From the NCBI GenBank assembly GCA_002792535.1, contig PFOM01000033.1, positions 1 through 56,515 on the forward strand: a DNA stretch of 56,515 bases. Direction: 5' to 3'. This stretch comes from Candidatus Peregrinibacteria bacterium CG_4_10_14_0_2_um_filter_38_24 (GTDB lineage Bacteria > Patescibacteriota > Gracilibacteria > UBA1369 > LOWO2-01-FULL-3). The position numbers were made by a program, and so were the translations under genes. Within the stretch, counting starts at the first letter, position 1. Each line of letters starts with the position of its first letter. Under the pieces are notes generated by a model. It saw nothing but the letters and a program-made list of their open reading frames with translations, made no database searches and was not told where the DNA came from. Of this stretch, positions 16,520 to 24,483 are shown in pieces.

Positions 16520-18133
16520 ATGGAAAAAAATTGTAAAAAATGTGGAGTTGGGTTTGAAATTGCGGAGAGCCCCGTGTGTTTTGATTGTAATAAAAAGGCG
16601 CATTTTTGTATGAGAAATGAGAGAACTCTTTATAACCGAAAATGTGATGAGACAGGGGAAAATATGGTTTCGATGTTTCCGCAAAATAGCCCTTACAAAG
16701 TTTATAAGAGTAATTTTTGGCACGGAGATAAATGGGACTCATTGGATTACGGAAAAGATTTCGATTTTTCTAGGTCGTTCTTTGAACAGTTTAATGAGCT
16801 TATGTTAGCGGTCCCGAAGTTTAATTTGTTTAGTTGGCAAAATGAAAATAGTGATTATTGTAATATAACTGGTTGGAATAAAAATTGTTATTTAGTTTTT
16901 GGTGGAGATTTTAATCAGGATGTTCAATATGGGACGCTGTGTTTTTATAATGAGAATTGTTTGGATATTGATTACAGCGATAAAAATAAAGAATGTTATT
17001 TTTTAAATGATTGTGGGAATTGCTATGCTTGTCAGTATGTTTTTGATTGTGAGAATTGCCATGATTGCTTTTACGCAAGCGATTTAACGGGGTGTAGTGA
17101 ATGTGTTTTGTGTACTGGTTTGGTGAGAAAATCTTACTGTGTTTTGAATAAACAATATTCGAAAGAAGAGTATTTTGAGAAGAAAAAAACTTTGATAAAT
17201 GGTTCACTCAAGCAAAGGCAGGAAAATTGGAATGCTTTTTTGAAATTGCGTGACGGAAGAATTGTGAAAGCAACGCACAATGTTTTTTCGGAAAATTGTG
17301 TTGGTGATTATGTGAAAAATTCTAAGAATTGTGAATGGGTTTTTGATTGTTTTAATTCCGAGGATGTGTCTAACGCAATGATGGTTGTGGGGCTTAAGGA
17401 TGGGAAATGCGTGGATTATGCCGGCCATGAAAGTGAGCTTGTTTTTGACTCAATGACTGTTGCAAAATGTAACAATGTTGCTCATTCATTTTCTGTTATG
17501 AATAGTTCGGATATTTTATATTGCGATACTCTTTTTTCTTGTCGTGATTGCTTTGGATGCACGGGGCTAAAAAATAAACAGTATTGTGTTTTCAATAAAC
17601 AATATTCGAGAGAAGAATATGAAGTTTTGAAAGTAAAAATTGTTGAGTATATGAAAAAAACTGGTGAATTTGGTGAGTTTTTTCCTGCATATGTTTCTTG
17701 TTTTGGTTACAATGAATCGACTGCAAATTTGTATTATCCTTTGACGAAAGAAGAAGCCATTCCTCAGGGATTTAAGTGGACTGAGATTCCCGAAAACCAT
17801 TATCAAGGAGAAAAAACGATCCTTGCCGGAGAGCTTACTGATGACATAAAAGAGGTTTCTGAGGATATTTTAAGTCGACCAATTCAGTGTGAAAAATCCG
17901 GAAAACTTTTCAAAATTACACCAAAGGAATTCGCGTTTTATAAGAGGCATAATTTGCCGATTCCGAGACTTCATTCAGAAGAAAGACATGCTATTCGTCT
18001 GGCGATGAGGAACCCTAAAAAGCTTTGGGGGCGGGTTTGTATGAAGTGCGGTAAGTGTATAGAGACGAGTTATGCGCCTGAGAGACTGGAGAAAGTTTAT
18101 TGTGAAGAATGTTATTTAAAAGAAATTTATTAA
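16520..18133 (+). CDS. Cys-rich zinc-ribbon/repeat protein, paralog A
   Basis: A 537-residue soluble protein without signal peptide or membrane segment. It begins with a zinc-ribbon-like half (CKKCG, then CFDC) and ends with the terminal module SYAPERLEKVYCEECYLKEIY. The centre (about residues 110-390) is packed with short Cys/Asn/Asp motifs (NCYACQ, DCENCHDCFYA, GCSECVLCTGL). It has two copies of a longer unit ending YC(V)xNKQYS(K/R)EEY, near residues 203-217 and 355-369. Several Cys expected from paralog B are missing, for example CDETG for CDLCG and CEKSG for CEECG. It lies 19 bases upstream of paralog B. Function unknown; zinc binding is inferred from CxxC pairs. Confidence 0.8.
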   Translation: MEKNCKKCGVGFEIAESPVCFDCNKKAHFCMRNERTLYNRKCDETGENMVSMFPQNSPYKVYKSNFWHGDKWDSLDYGKDFDFSRSFFEQFNELMLAVPKFNLFSWQNENSDYCNITGWNKNCYLVFGGDFNQDVQYGTLCFYNENCLDIDYSDKNKECYFLNDCGNCYACQYVFDCENCHDCFYASDLTGCSECVLCTGLVRKSYCVLNKQYSKEEYFEKKKTLINGSLKQRQENWNAFLKLRDGRIVKATHNVFSENCVGDYVKNSKNCEWVFDCFNSEDVSNAMMVVGLKDGKCVDYAGHESELVFDSMTVAKCNNVAHSFSVMNSSDILYCDTLFSCRDCFGCTGLKNKQYCVFNKQYSREEYEVLKVKIVEYMKKTGEFGEFFPAYVSCFGYNESTANLYYPLTKEEAIPQGFKWTEIPENHYQGEKTILAGELTDDIKEVSEDILSRPIQCEKSGKLFKITPKEFAFYKRHNLPIPRLHSEERHAIRLAMRNPKKLWGRVCMKCGKCIETSYAPERLEKVYCEECYLKEIY

Positions 18134-18152
18134 AATATTTTGATTAAAAAAT

Positions 18153-19856
18153 ATGCAAAAAATTTGTAAACAATGCGGAGTTGATTTTGAAATTACGGAG
18201 GATGATTTGAAGTTTTATGATAAGGTTTCTCCTCTAGTTAAAGGCAAAAAGTACGTGATGCCAAGTCCGACGCATTGTCCTGATTGTAGACTTATGAGGA
18301 GGCTTGCTTTTCGTAATGAGAAAAATTTGTATAAGAGAAATTGTGATCTTTGTGGAAAGAGTGGAATCTTTGTTTTTCCGGAAAATTCTAAATTTCCCGT
18401 CTATTGTTTGGATTGTTTTTGGAGTGATAAATGGGATCCGTTGAGTTTTGGACGCGATTATGATTTTTCGTCTTCATTTTTTGAGCAGTTTAAAAAACTT
18501 ATGGAAAGTGTTCCGAAAATGGGACTTTATCAATTTAATAATGAGAACTCAGGATTTAATAGTTTTCTTGCTTATAGTAAAAATGTTTACATGAGTCCGG
18601 GAACTTATTTGGGTGAAGATTTGGTCTATTGTAGAAAGAGTCAGCACTCGAAAGATTGTTTGAATTCTATGCTTTTGGATGAGTGTGAATTGACTGAGGG
18701 AAGCGCAAATTCAAGTCATTGTTATAATTGTAAATCTACATTTAATTGTCGAAATTGTTCTGATTGTTTTTATGTTGCCGACTCGATTGGATGCACGAAT
18801 TGTTTTATGTGCAGTGGACTAAATAAGAAAAATTATTGTATAAAAAATAAAGAATATTCCAGGGAAGATTATGAAAAAATTATTGAAGAAAAATTTCAGG
18901 AAAACAGAGAAAATTTGATGAATGAATTTATGGAATTTAATAAAACTATCCCTAAAAAATATCAGAATCAATTGAACTCAGAAAAATCTTCTGGTAATTT
19001 TATTCAAAACTGTAAAAATGCGGAAATGTGTTTTGATGGATTTAATGTTCAGGATTCAAAATATGTCGTTGAATGTGAAGATGTGAAAGATTCCATGGAC
19101 GTAAATATGCATGATAAAAATATTCAACTTTGTTATGAAATGAGTTCTGGAGGTGATAGTAATTATATGTCGAAGTTCTCTTTTTGTACTGTTTTAAGCC
19201 CCGAAAGCGAATACCTTTTTTCGTGTTTTCATGCGGCTAATTGCTTTGGATGTGACGGAATTAATTCAAAAAAGAAAAACTGTATTTTGAATAAACAGTA
19301 TTCTGAAGCGGAATACGAGAGCTTGAAAGCTAAAATTATTGAGCAAATGATTAATAATGGGCGAGCGCACGGCGCGAGCGGAGTCGAGCCTGAACATAAA
19401 GAATATGGAGAGTTTTTCCCGATAGCTATTTCGCCTTTTGCTTACAATGAAACTGTTGCGAGTGATTATTTCCCGATGACAAAAGAGCAGGTTTTAAGTA
19501 AGGGTTGGAGGTGGAAAGACGTAGACCCAAAAGAGTTTTCCAAATCTTCGTTTGTGTTGCCGGATAGGATAGAGGAGACGAAAGATGAGGTGCTTCAGCA
19601 TGTTTTTTCGTGCGAGGAATGCGGAAAAAATTATAAGATTGTTTCGCTGGAGCTGAGTCTTTCAAGGAAAATGAAGATTCCTCTTTCAAAAAAATGTGCT
19701 GATTGTAGGCAAAAGGATTTGTCGCGATTTAAAAATCCGAAGAAACTTTTTGATCGGAATTGTTCTAATTGTGCGGAAAAAATTGTATCCGTCTATTCGT
19801 CTGACAGGCCGGAGATGGTATATTGTGAAAAATGTTATTTGAAGGAGATTTATTAA
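18153..19856 (+). CDS. Cys-rich zinc-ribbon/repeat protein, paralog B
   Basis: A 567-residue paralog of the preceding protein. It has a complete N-terminal double zinc ribbon (CKQCG..CPDC, then CDLCG..YCLDC) and a matching C-terminal double ribbon (CEECG..CADC, then CSNCAE..YCEKCYLKEIY). The core is Cys-rich with NCKSTFNCRNCSDCFY and CTNCFMCSGL. The two NK(E/Q)YS(R/E)xxYE units are present. Near residues 406-418 a Gly/Ala/His-rich insert absent from paralog A interrupts the conserved stretch before GEFFP. It is encoded by a GC-rich repeat that recurs at the right end of the window. Probably co-transcribed with paralog A. Confidence 0.8.
   Translation: MQKICKQCGVDFEITEDDLKFYDKVSPLVKGKKYVMPSPTHCPDCRLMRRLAFRNEKNLYKRNCDLCGKSGIFVFPENSKFPVYCLDCFWSDKWDPLSFGRDYDFSSSFFEQFKKLMESVPKMGLYQFNNENSGFNSFLAYSKNVYMSPGTYLGEDLVYCRKSQHSKDCLNSMLLDECELTEGSANSSHCYNCKSTFNCRNCSDCFYVADSIGCTNCFMCSGLNKKNYCIKNKEYSREDYEKIIEEKFQENRENLMNEFMEFNKTIPKKYQNQLNSEKSSGNFIQNCKNAEMCFDGFNVQDSKYVVECEDVKDSMDVNMHDKNIQLCYEMSSGGDSNYMSKFSFCTVLSPESEYLFSCFHAANCFGCDGINSKKKNCILNKQYSEAEYESLKAKIIEQMINNGRAHGASGVEPEHKEYGEFFPIAISPFAYNETVASDYFPMTKEQVLSKGWRWKDVDPKEFSKSSFVLPDRIEETKDEVLQHVFSCEECGKNYKIVSLELSLSRKMKIPLSKKCADCRQKDLSRFKNPKKLFDRNCSNCAEKIVSVYSSDRPEMVYCEKCYLKEIY
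19370..19395. repeat. GC-rich repeat inserted in frame in Cys-rich paralog B
   Basis: GCGAGCGCACGGCGCGAGCG here matches, over 20 bases in inverse orientation, the sequence near 56491-56511. It is much GC-richer than the surrounding gene, and the encoded residues are missing from the paralog. Confidence 0.75.
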
Positions 19857-19914
19857 AATTTTGTATCGTACTTATGGGCTGGTATATTTGGGTGTGGGTT
19901 TTGTCGGGCTTAGA

Positions 19915-19943
19915 TTGACCTTTCCGCTTCAAAATGGTATAAT
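19915..19943 (+). promoter_or_regulatory. Promoter of the VirD4/TraG-like ATPase gene
   Basis: TTGACC (19915-19920), 17-base spacer, TATAAT (19938-19943). The transcript start near 19950 favours the ATG at 19968 over the in-frame TTG at 19959. Confidence 0.65.
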
Positions 19944-19967
19944 TGAGTACTAATTTAATTGGATTTA

Positions 19968-22184
19968 ATGCGATATTTTCAAGTTGTAGTGCCACAGGGA
20001 GACGACAAGAAAAAAAAGGAATCAATATTTCGAGAGTTTCTGATAAATTTGCATAACATTTTGCATGCACATAAAGTGTCGTTTGAGATGCTTGGATATG
20101 AGCAATATACGTATTTTTTCTGTGCTGTTCCCGATGATCTTTTTGAGACAATGGAGGGATTCTTTTATTCGACTTATCCGGATTGTGAAATCAAGCCGGT
20201 GAATGATTACGTGGATAATTATATTCCTGAAAAAATGGGATTGGCCGGAGCGAGAATTACTTTGGAAATGGGAGACGTTTATCCCTTTAAAACTTATTTA
20301 CATTTTGATGAAGATAGCTTGAGCAGGCTGTTTTCTGTGATTTCGAAGATTGCGACGAAAGAACAGGTTTGGCTTCAAGTTGTGACTAAGCCTGTTGTTC
20401 AAAATGCTTGGTATTTGCTAAAACGTAGGTGGCTTCTTCGATGGAATAGTTTTAAAAAACTTTTTAGTATTAGAGATCGAGTTAGGGCGAAAGATGAACA
20501 TAGTGTTATAAATATTCGAACACAGCAGGCTGTTCATAAATCCAAGGAAGAACCTTTTAAGATTACAATGAGGGCCGGATACGTGAGTAGCACAAAGGAC
20601 GAAGCGAGTAGAAAACTTCACGCGATTGTGAATAGTTTTTTCCAGTTTAATGAGACGGACATTCAATATTTCAAGCCTGTTTATTTGGGGGAAAAGGCTT
20701 TTTTGAGAGAGTATAAGGCTAGAAGTTTTGTGGATGATTTTATTGTCGGGCCGGATGAGCTTGCGACTATTTATCATTTGCCGAACGCTGACGTTGTTCC
20801 GCATATTGTGCATGTACTTGCGAAAAAGTCGGAGGCTCCACAGGATTTGCCGAAGGCTGGAAGTGAAGATGTGAGTGTTTTTGGGACAACTAATTATCAT
20901 AATAATTTCGATGATTTTGGAATAAAACGTGAGGATAGACGCAGACATTTATATGTCGTGGGAAAATCCGGTTCCGGAAAATCGAAGCTTCTTGAGCTTT
21001 TGATTAAGGAAGATATTGAGGCTGGAAAAGGTGTTGCGGTGCTTGATCCGCATGGAGATCTTGTCGACAATGTGATGGAGTTTGTGCCTAAAGAAAGGAT
21101 AAAAGACGTGATTTATTTTGACCCTGCTGATACTAATTTCCCAATCGCTTTTAATCCGATGGAAAATGTGGATGAGGCTTACAAAATGCAGGTGACGATT
21201 GGGTTTATTCAGATTTTCAAAAAACTTTTTGGATCGAATTGGACTGACAGGCTTGAACACGTGCTTAGGTATACGGTTTTGGCTCTTTTGGACAGCCCAA
21301 ATACGACAGTGCTTTCGATTTTGAAAATGCTTACGGACAAGAACTACAGGCAGAATATTGTGTCGAGAATTAAAGATAATGTTGTTAAAAATTTCTGGGT
21401 TTCCGAGTTTGCGGGATGGAGTGAGAAATTCGATGCCGAAGCCATTACTCCGCTTTTGAATAAGGTTGGACAGTTTGTGGCGACAAATATGATTCGTAAT
21501 GTTGTCGGACAGCCGGTGAATAAATTTAACATAAGGGAGGTCATGGATGGGCAGAAAATTTTGTTGATGAAGGTGTCAAAAGGTCTTCTTGGTGAAGAGA
21601 ATAGTGGGCTTATGGGAGCTATGATTATCACAAAATTGTATCAGGCGGCGATGAGTCGTGCCGATATGAAAGAGTCTGATAGAAAGGATTTTTATCTGTA
21701 TGTTGATGAGTTCCAAAATTTTGCTACGGATACTTTTGCTGAGATTTTGTCGGAGGCCAGAAAATATAGACTCAATCTTACGATTGCGCATCAGTATATG
21801 GGGCAGTTGTTGGATGTTGTTAAGAAAACGGTTTTTGGAAATGTCGGTTCTATCATCAGTTTCAGGGTGGGTGCGGATGACGCTGGACCGCTTGCCGCTG
21901 AGTATAATCCGATTTTTAAAGAAAGAGATATTATAAATCTCGGTGTTCGTGAATTTTATTGCAAGATGTCTGTGGATGGAGAAATCAGGGAAGCTTTTTC
22001 CGGAAAAACGTTGTTTGTTCCGAAGGTTACAACTTCTCACGTGAAGGAAATTATTGAAAATTCCAGAAAGACGTATTGTGAAAAACGTGAAGTTGTAGAG
22101 GAAATGTTGGCGAAATGGGATGAGGCAGGTGAGTTTGAATCCGGACCACAGGAAGCGCCGGAATTTGAGGAGCCTTTGATTTAG
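19968..22184 (+). CDS. VirD4/TraG-like (type IV secretion / HerA-superfamily) ATPase
   Basis: A 738-residue ATPase of the FtsK/HerA/VirD4 group. The N-terminal half (to about 310) is a family-specific region with two (alpha/beta)-type repeats. Walker A VGKSGSGKSKLL is near residue 335, followed by AVLDPHGDLVD. Walker B FYLYVDEFQNF is near 577, and TIAHQYMGQL matches the TraM-recognition end of TraG/TraD proteins. There is no clear membrane segment. Family members pump DNA or protein through type IV machinery, but no other secretion, relaxase or pilus gene is visible here. A DNA-translocating or segregation role is equally possible. Confidence 0.85.
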   Translation: MRYFQVVVPQGDDKKKKESIFREFLINLHNILHAHKVSFEMLGYEQYTYFFCAVPDDLFETMEGFFYSTYPDCEIKPVNDYVDNYIPEKMGLAGARITLEMGDVYPFKTYLHFDEDSLSRLFSVISKIATKEQVWLQVVTKPVVQNAWYLLKRRWLLRWNSFKKLFSIRDRVRAKDEHSVINIRTQQAVHKSKEEPFKITMRAGYVSSTKDEASRKLHAIVNSFFQFNETDIQYFKPVYLGEKAFLREYKARSFVDDFIVGPDELATIYHLPNADVVPHIVHVLAKKSEAPQDLPKAGSEDVSVFGTTNYHNNFDDFGIKREDRRRHLYVVGKSGSGKSKLLELLIKEDIEAGKGVAVLDPHGDLVDNVMEFVPKERIKDVIYFDPADTNFPIAFNPMENVDEAYKMQVTIGFIQIFKKLFGSNWTDRLEHVLRYTVLALLDSPNTTVLSILKMLTDKNYRQNIVSRIKDNVVKNFWVSEFAGWSEKFDAEAITPLLNKVGQFVATNMIRNVVGQPVNKFNIREVMDGQKILLMKVSKGLLGEENSGLMGAMIITKLYQAAMSRADMKESDRKDFYLYVDEFQNFATDTFAEILSEARKYRLNLTIAHQYMGQLLDVVKKTVFGNVGSIISFRVGADDAGPLAAEYNPIFKERDIINLGVREFYCKMSVDGEIREAFSGKTLFVPKVTTSHVKEIIENSRKTYCEKREVVEEMLAKWDEAGEFESGPQEAPEFEEPLI

Positions 22185-22190
22185 GGGTGT

Positions 22191-22220
22191 TTGACTTTTG
22201 CGTGTAATCGTGGTTATATG
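22191..22220 (+). promoter_or_regulatory. tmRNA promoter
   Basis: TTGACT (22191-22196), 18-base spacer, TATATG (22215-22220). The transcript would start near 22227, leaving about 40 bases to be trimmed from the 5' end of tmRNA. Confidence 0.5.
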
Positions 22221-22268
22221 TATTGGCTTTGTTGAGAGTTTTTTAAGCAAAGTGGATCTTTGAAAAGT

Positions 22269-22676
22269 GGGGATGTATTGGTATTCGACAGGGTGACTAA
22301 AGGTTTCGTCTGTTTTAATCAGGGAGGGGTGTGGTACTTCCTTAAGCACTTCCACACAAACTAAGTGCTAACTTAGAAAAACTTGCTCAGAAATTGGCCG
22401 TGAGAGAATTTTCTCTTGTACCAGTTCTAGCGTAATCGTTTGATTTAATTCGAACGTCGTCTATCACTTCTGACTTCCTCTAAGTCGTGAAGGCGTAATA
22501 CAGAGGGATAAGGCTTTAATGTGCGTTTCGCATTAATGCACGAAAACCTTGAAACTAAGCGCTAAAGTATTTTGACTGTTTTCTTTTTTGGCGACGAAAA
22601 CCCAAAACAGAATATGATTATAAACGCAGGGTCTCCTCACCTCTGGACCCGGGTTCGACTCCCGGCATCTCCACCA
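22269..22676 (+). ncRNA. ssrA: Transfer-messenger RNA
   Basis: Rescues stalled ribosomes together with SmpB (encoded at 49680). The 5' end GGGGATG pairs with CATCTCC near the 3' end (one G-U) to form the tRNA-like acceptor. The D-arm-like TTCGACAGGGTGACTA and the T-arm GGGTTCGACTCCC are present. Discriminator A and an encoded CCA end the gene at 22676. A tag frame opens at GCT 22367 after a CTAAGT context. Pseudoknot-like GC stems follow (for example ATGTGCG..CGCATT around 22519-22535). The mature RNA is about 408 bases. Confidence 0.95.
22367..22435 (+). other. tmRNA proteolysis-tag reading frame
   Basis: The resume codon GCT opens 22 codons and a TAA stop. The peptide starts ANLEKLAQKL and ends SLVPVLA. 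The AN start is typical. The end is VLA, not the common LAA, and the tag is longer than the 10-residue E. coli tag. The context directly before GCT resembles the known upstream resume signal. Confidence 0.75.
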
Positions 22677-22680
22677 AAAT

Positions 22681-23376
22681 TTATTTCTCCCCACAAATTG
22701 TGTAGGAGGTGTCTTTTGGTTTGTTGTTTTTGAATGTTATGCGAGTTTCTTTGAAAAGTTTTTCGAGTGGTTTTGTCGAGATTGGTGAAGAAAATGTTTT
22801 TTTCTCTGATGTGTCTGCTATGCCGATGAATCCGCCTTTTTTTGTTGCTCGTTGCATTTCGTTTGCGACGAGTGGTTTTACGGAATCATGAATGTGTGAA
22901 AATAAAAATCCTGCGAGAACGATGTCGAATTTTTCGTTTTTCCACGGAAGTTTTTCGGCAGAACCAACTTCTCCTTTTGCTTGTCGTAGTTTTTGGTGAA
23001 TCGGGTTTTTCAATTTTGGATCGATGATGCTATCCGGAAAGAAAAATTTGCAGTTTAATGTTTGTTCTATCACTTTTGCAGAAACGTCGAAAAGGTGAAT
23101 TTGGGCTTTTTCCATAAGTCCGAATTCGTTTAATGTTTGTAGAGTGAATAATGTTGAAAGTGCGCCTATGGCTGGGCCAATATCGAGAATTTCGATTTTT
23201 TGTTTTGCTTTCAAGGTTTCCAAATTTTCTTGGATGTAGGATCTAAGTCCTTCCATCATCATCATGTTTCCTTTGATTGCCGAGAAATCGGAAACGAGTT
23301 TTTCTTGGATGTATTCATTCAATTTTCCGTATTTTATGATAGATGATGTTACGAATTGTTCAGGTGTGAATGTCAT
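22681..23376 (-). CDS. SAM-dependent methyltransferase (class I)
   Basis: A 231-residue soluble protein with a Rossmann methyltransferase core. Motif I is EILDIGPAIGALSTL (near residue 60), followed by the acidic beta2 end HLFDVS, SAEKLPWKNEKFDIVLAGFLFSHI, and TKKGGFIGIADT. The pattern matches the UbiE/Methyltransf_11 group. The substrate cannot be told. It ends 4 bases from the tmRNA 3' end, convergent with it, and is divergent from the second TrmB gene across a 232-base gap with a strong inverted repeat. Confidence 0.82.
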   Translation of the reverse strand: MTFTPEQFVTSSIIKYGKLNEYIQEKLVSDFSAIKGNMMMMEGLRSYIQENLETLKAKQKIEILDIGPAIGALSTLFTLQTLNEFGLMEKAQIHLFDVSAKVIEQTLNCKFFFPDSIIDPKLKNPIHQKLRQAKGEVGSAEKLPWKNEKFDIVLAGFLFSHIHDSVKPLVANEMQRATKKGGFIGIADTSEKKTFSSPISTKPLEKLFKETRITFKNNKPKDTSYTICGEK

Positions 23377-23426
23377 GGTTTTATTGGCTAAATTTACGTG
23401 ATCATATTAGTCCTAAGTTATACACT

Positions 23427-23454
23427 AGTCAAACATTGTGAATATTGTTTGACT
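23427..23454. promoter_or_regulatory. Inverted repeat between methyltransferase and TrmB genes, candidate operator
   Basis: AGTCAAACA (23427-23435) and TGTTTGACT (23446-23454) are perfect 9-base arms with a 10-base spacer, in the divergent gap. No T-run follows either arm, so an operator is more likely than a terminator. Confidence 0.45.
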
Positions 23455-23558
23455 GAGGCTTTAGGATTGAGGAATGGCTGGTGGCTTAGGGGTATTTGTT
23501 GTTTTTGGTCAGCGCAAAATCTAAAAGCTATACGTGTCGAGTATTTTGTAAAATTGTG

Positions 23559-23600
23559 TTGACATTTAACTCTTTTCGAGATATTTTTTTGTTGTATAAT
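23559..23600 (+). promoter_or_regulatory. Promoter region of the second TrmB gene
   Basis: TTGACA (23559-23564) is followed after 17 bases by TATTTT (23582-23587). A perfect TATAAT with a TGT-type extension lies at 23595-23600. Either choice starts transcription within about 15 bases of the ATG at 23609, so the mRNA is very short-leadered or leaderless. Confidence 0.5.
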
Positions 23601-23608
23601 ATTTTTGT

Positions 23609-24340
23609 ATGTTTGAAAAACTTGTTGAATTCGGGCTTTCGGAAAAAGAAGCAAAAGTTTACTTGGCGTTGATGGAGCTGGGAGAGGCTTCTGTGACTGA
23701 TATTGCAAGAAAGGCGCGAGTTACGAGAACGAATACTTATCATTTGCTTGGGGCTCTTTTGTCTTATGGGCTTGTTGTTGGTGAGCAGGGGGATAGCAAA
23801 ACGATGTTTAGGGCGCAAAAACCTGAGAAGCTTCTTAATTTTGTCAGGGAAAAAATGCACAAGGCGGCGAATAGTTATAGGGAGGCGGAGAGCTTGATGC
23901 CGGAATTTCAATCTCTTTATCGCGATCCTGAACAGAAAACGAAAATCAGGTATTTTGATGGAGTTGAAGGGATTATGTCAATTTATGATGATACTTTGAC
24001 GACAAAATCGAAGATTCTTTCTTATTCTACTTCTGAGGATAAGGATGCCGCACTCCCCGGATTTTTTGGGGAATATTATGAAAAAAAAGCGAAAAAAGGC
24101 ATAGAAACGGAATCTTTTGTGACCGAATCAGGGCTTACGAAAGAGCAAAATGCGAAAATGTTGCCGGAAAGATTTGCGATTTCTTCTGAAATAAATATTT
24201 ATGACAATAAAGTTGCCGTGATTTCATTGAAGGAAAAAACAGGGTTTATTGTAGAAGGAAAAGAGGTGGCGGATACTTTTAAAAAGATGTTCATTTTGGC
24301 TTACGAAAGGGCGGCGCAGTACGACAAGAAAAAGGAGTAG
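23609..24340 (+). CDS. TrmB-family transcriptional regulator (second)
   Basis: A 243-residue protein with an N-terminal winged helix (FGLSEKEAKVYLALMELGEASVTDIARKARVTRTNTYHLLGALLSYGLV) and a C-terminal effector-type region (IRYFDGVEGIMSIYDDTL). It has the same layout as the regulator at 15652, but the two are clearly divergent in sequence. It lies divergent to a methyltransferase, with a 9-base inverted repeat in the gap, so that pair is a plausible regulon. The ligand is unknown. Confidence 0.87.
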   Translation: MFEKLVEFGLSEKEAKVYLALMELGEASVTDIARKARVTRTNTYHLLGALLSYGLVVGEQGDSKTMFRAQKPEKLLNFVREKMHKAANSYREAESLMPEFQSLYRDPEQKTKIRYFDGVEGIMSIYDDTLTTKSKILSYSTSEDKDAALPGFFGEYYEKKAKKGIETESFVTESGLTKEQNAKMLPERFAISSEINIYDNKVAVISLKEKTGFIVEGKEVADTFKKMFILAYERAAQYDKKKE

Positions 24341-24349
24341 CATTAGGCT

Positions 24350-24413
24350 GGATAGCAAAAATGTTTCTTCAATTAGTACAACAATAAATTACTCAAAAAC
24401 ATCTTTGCTATCT
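24350..24413. repeat. 17-base inverted repeat downstream of the second TrmB gene
   Basis: Left arm GGATAGCAAAAATGTTT (24350-24366) and right arm AAACATCTTTGCTATCT (24397-24413) pair at all but two positions around a 30-base loop. GGCTTTTC follows. It may terminate the TrmB transcript, although the loop is long for a standard terminator. Confidence 0.5.
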
Positions 24414-24434
24414 GGCTTTTCAATTCCTTTTTCT

Positions 24435-24462
24435 TTGACTATACGGCGAATTGTGGTAGGAT
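24435..24462 (+). promoter_or_regulatory. Promoter of the sigma-like gene
   Basis: TTGACT (24435-24440), 16-base spacer, TAGGAT (24457-24462). AAGGA about 3 bases before the ATG at 24484 is a fair ribosome site, stronger than most here. Confidence 0.5.
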
Positions 24463-24483
24463 GAGTCCCTTTATTTAAGGAAT

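Noticed and set aside
16520-19856. Cys-rich pair as ferredoxin-like electron carriers
   Set aside because: The regular CxxCxxCxxxC spacing of 4Fe-4S ferredoxins is absent; CxxC pairs look like zinc ribbons and the centre has mostly isolated CxxC/NC motifs.
19968-22184. Integrated conjugative element
   Set aside because: Only the ATPase is present; no relaxase, integrase or attachment repeats were seen around it or around the tmRNA gene.
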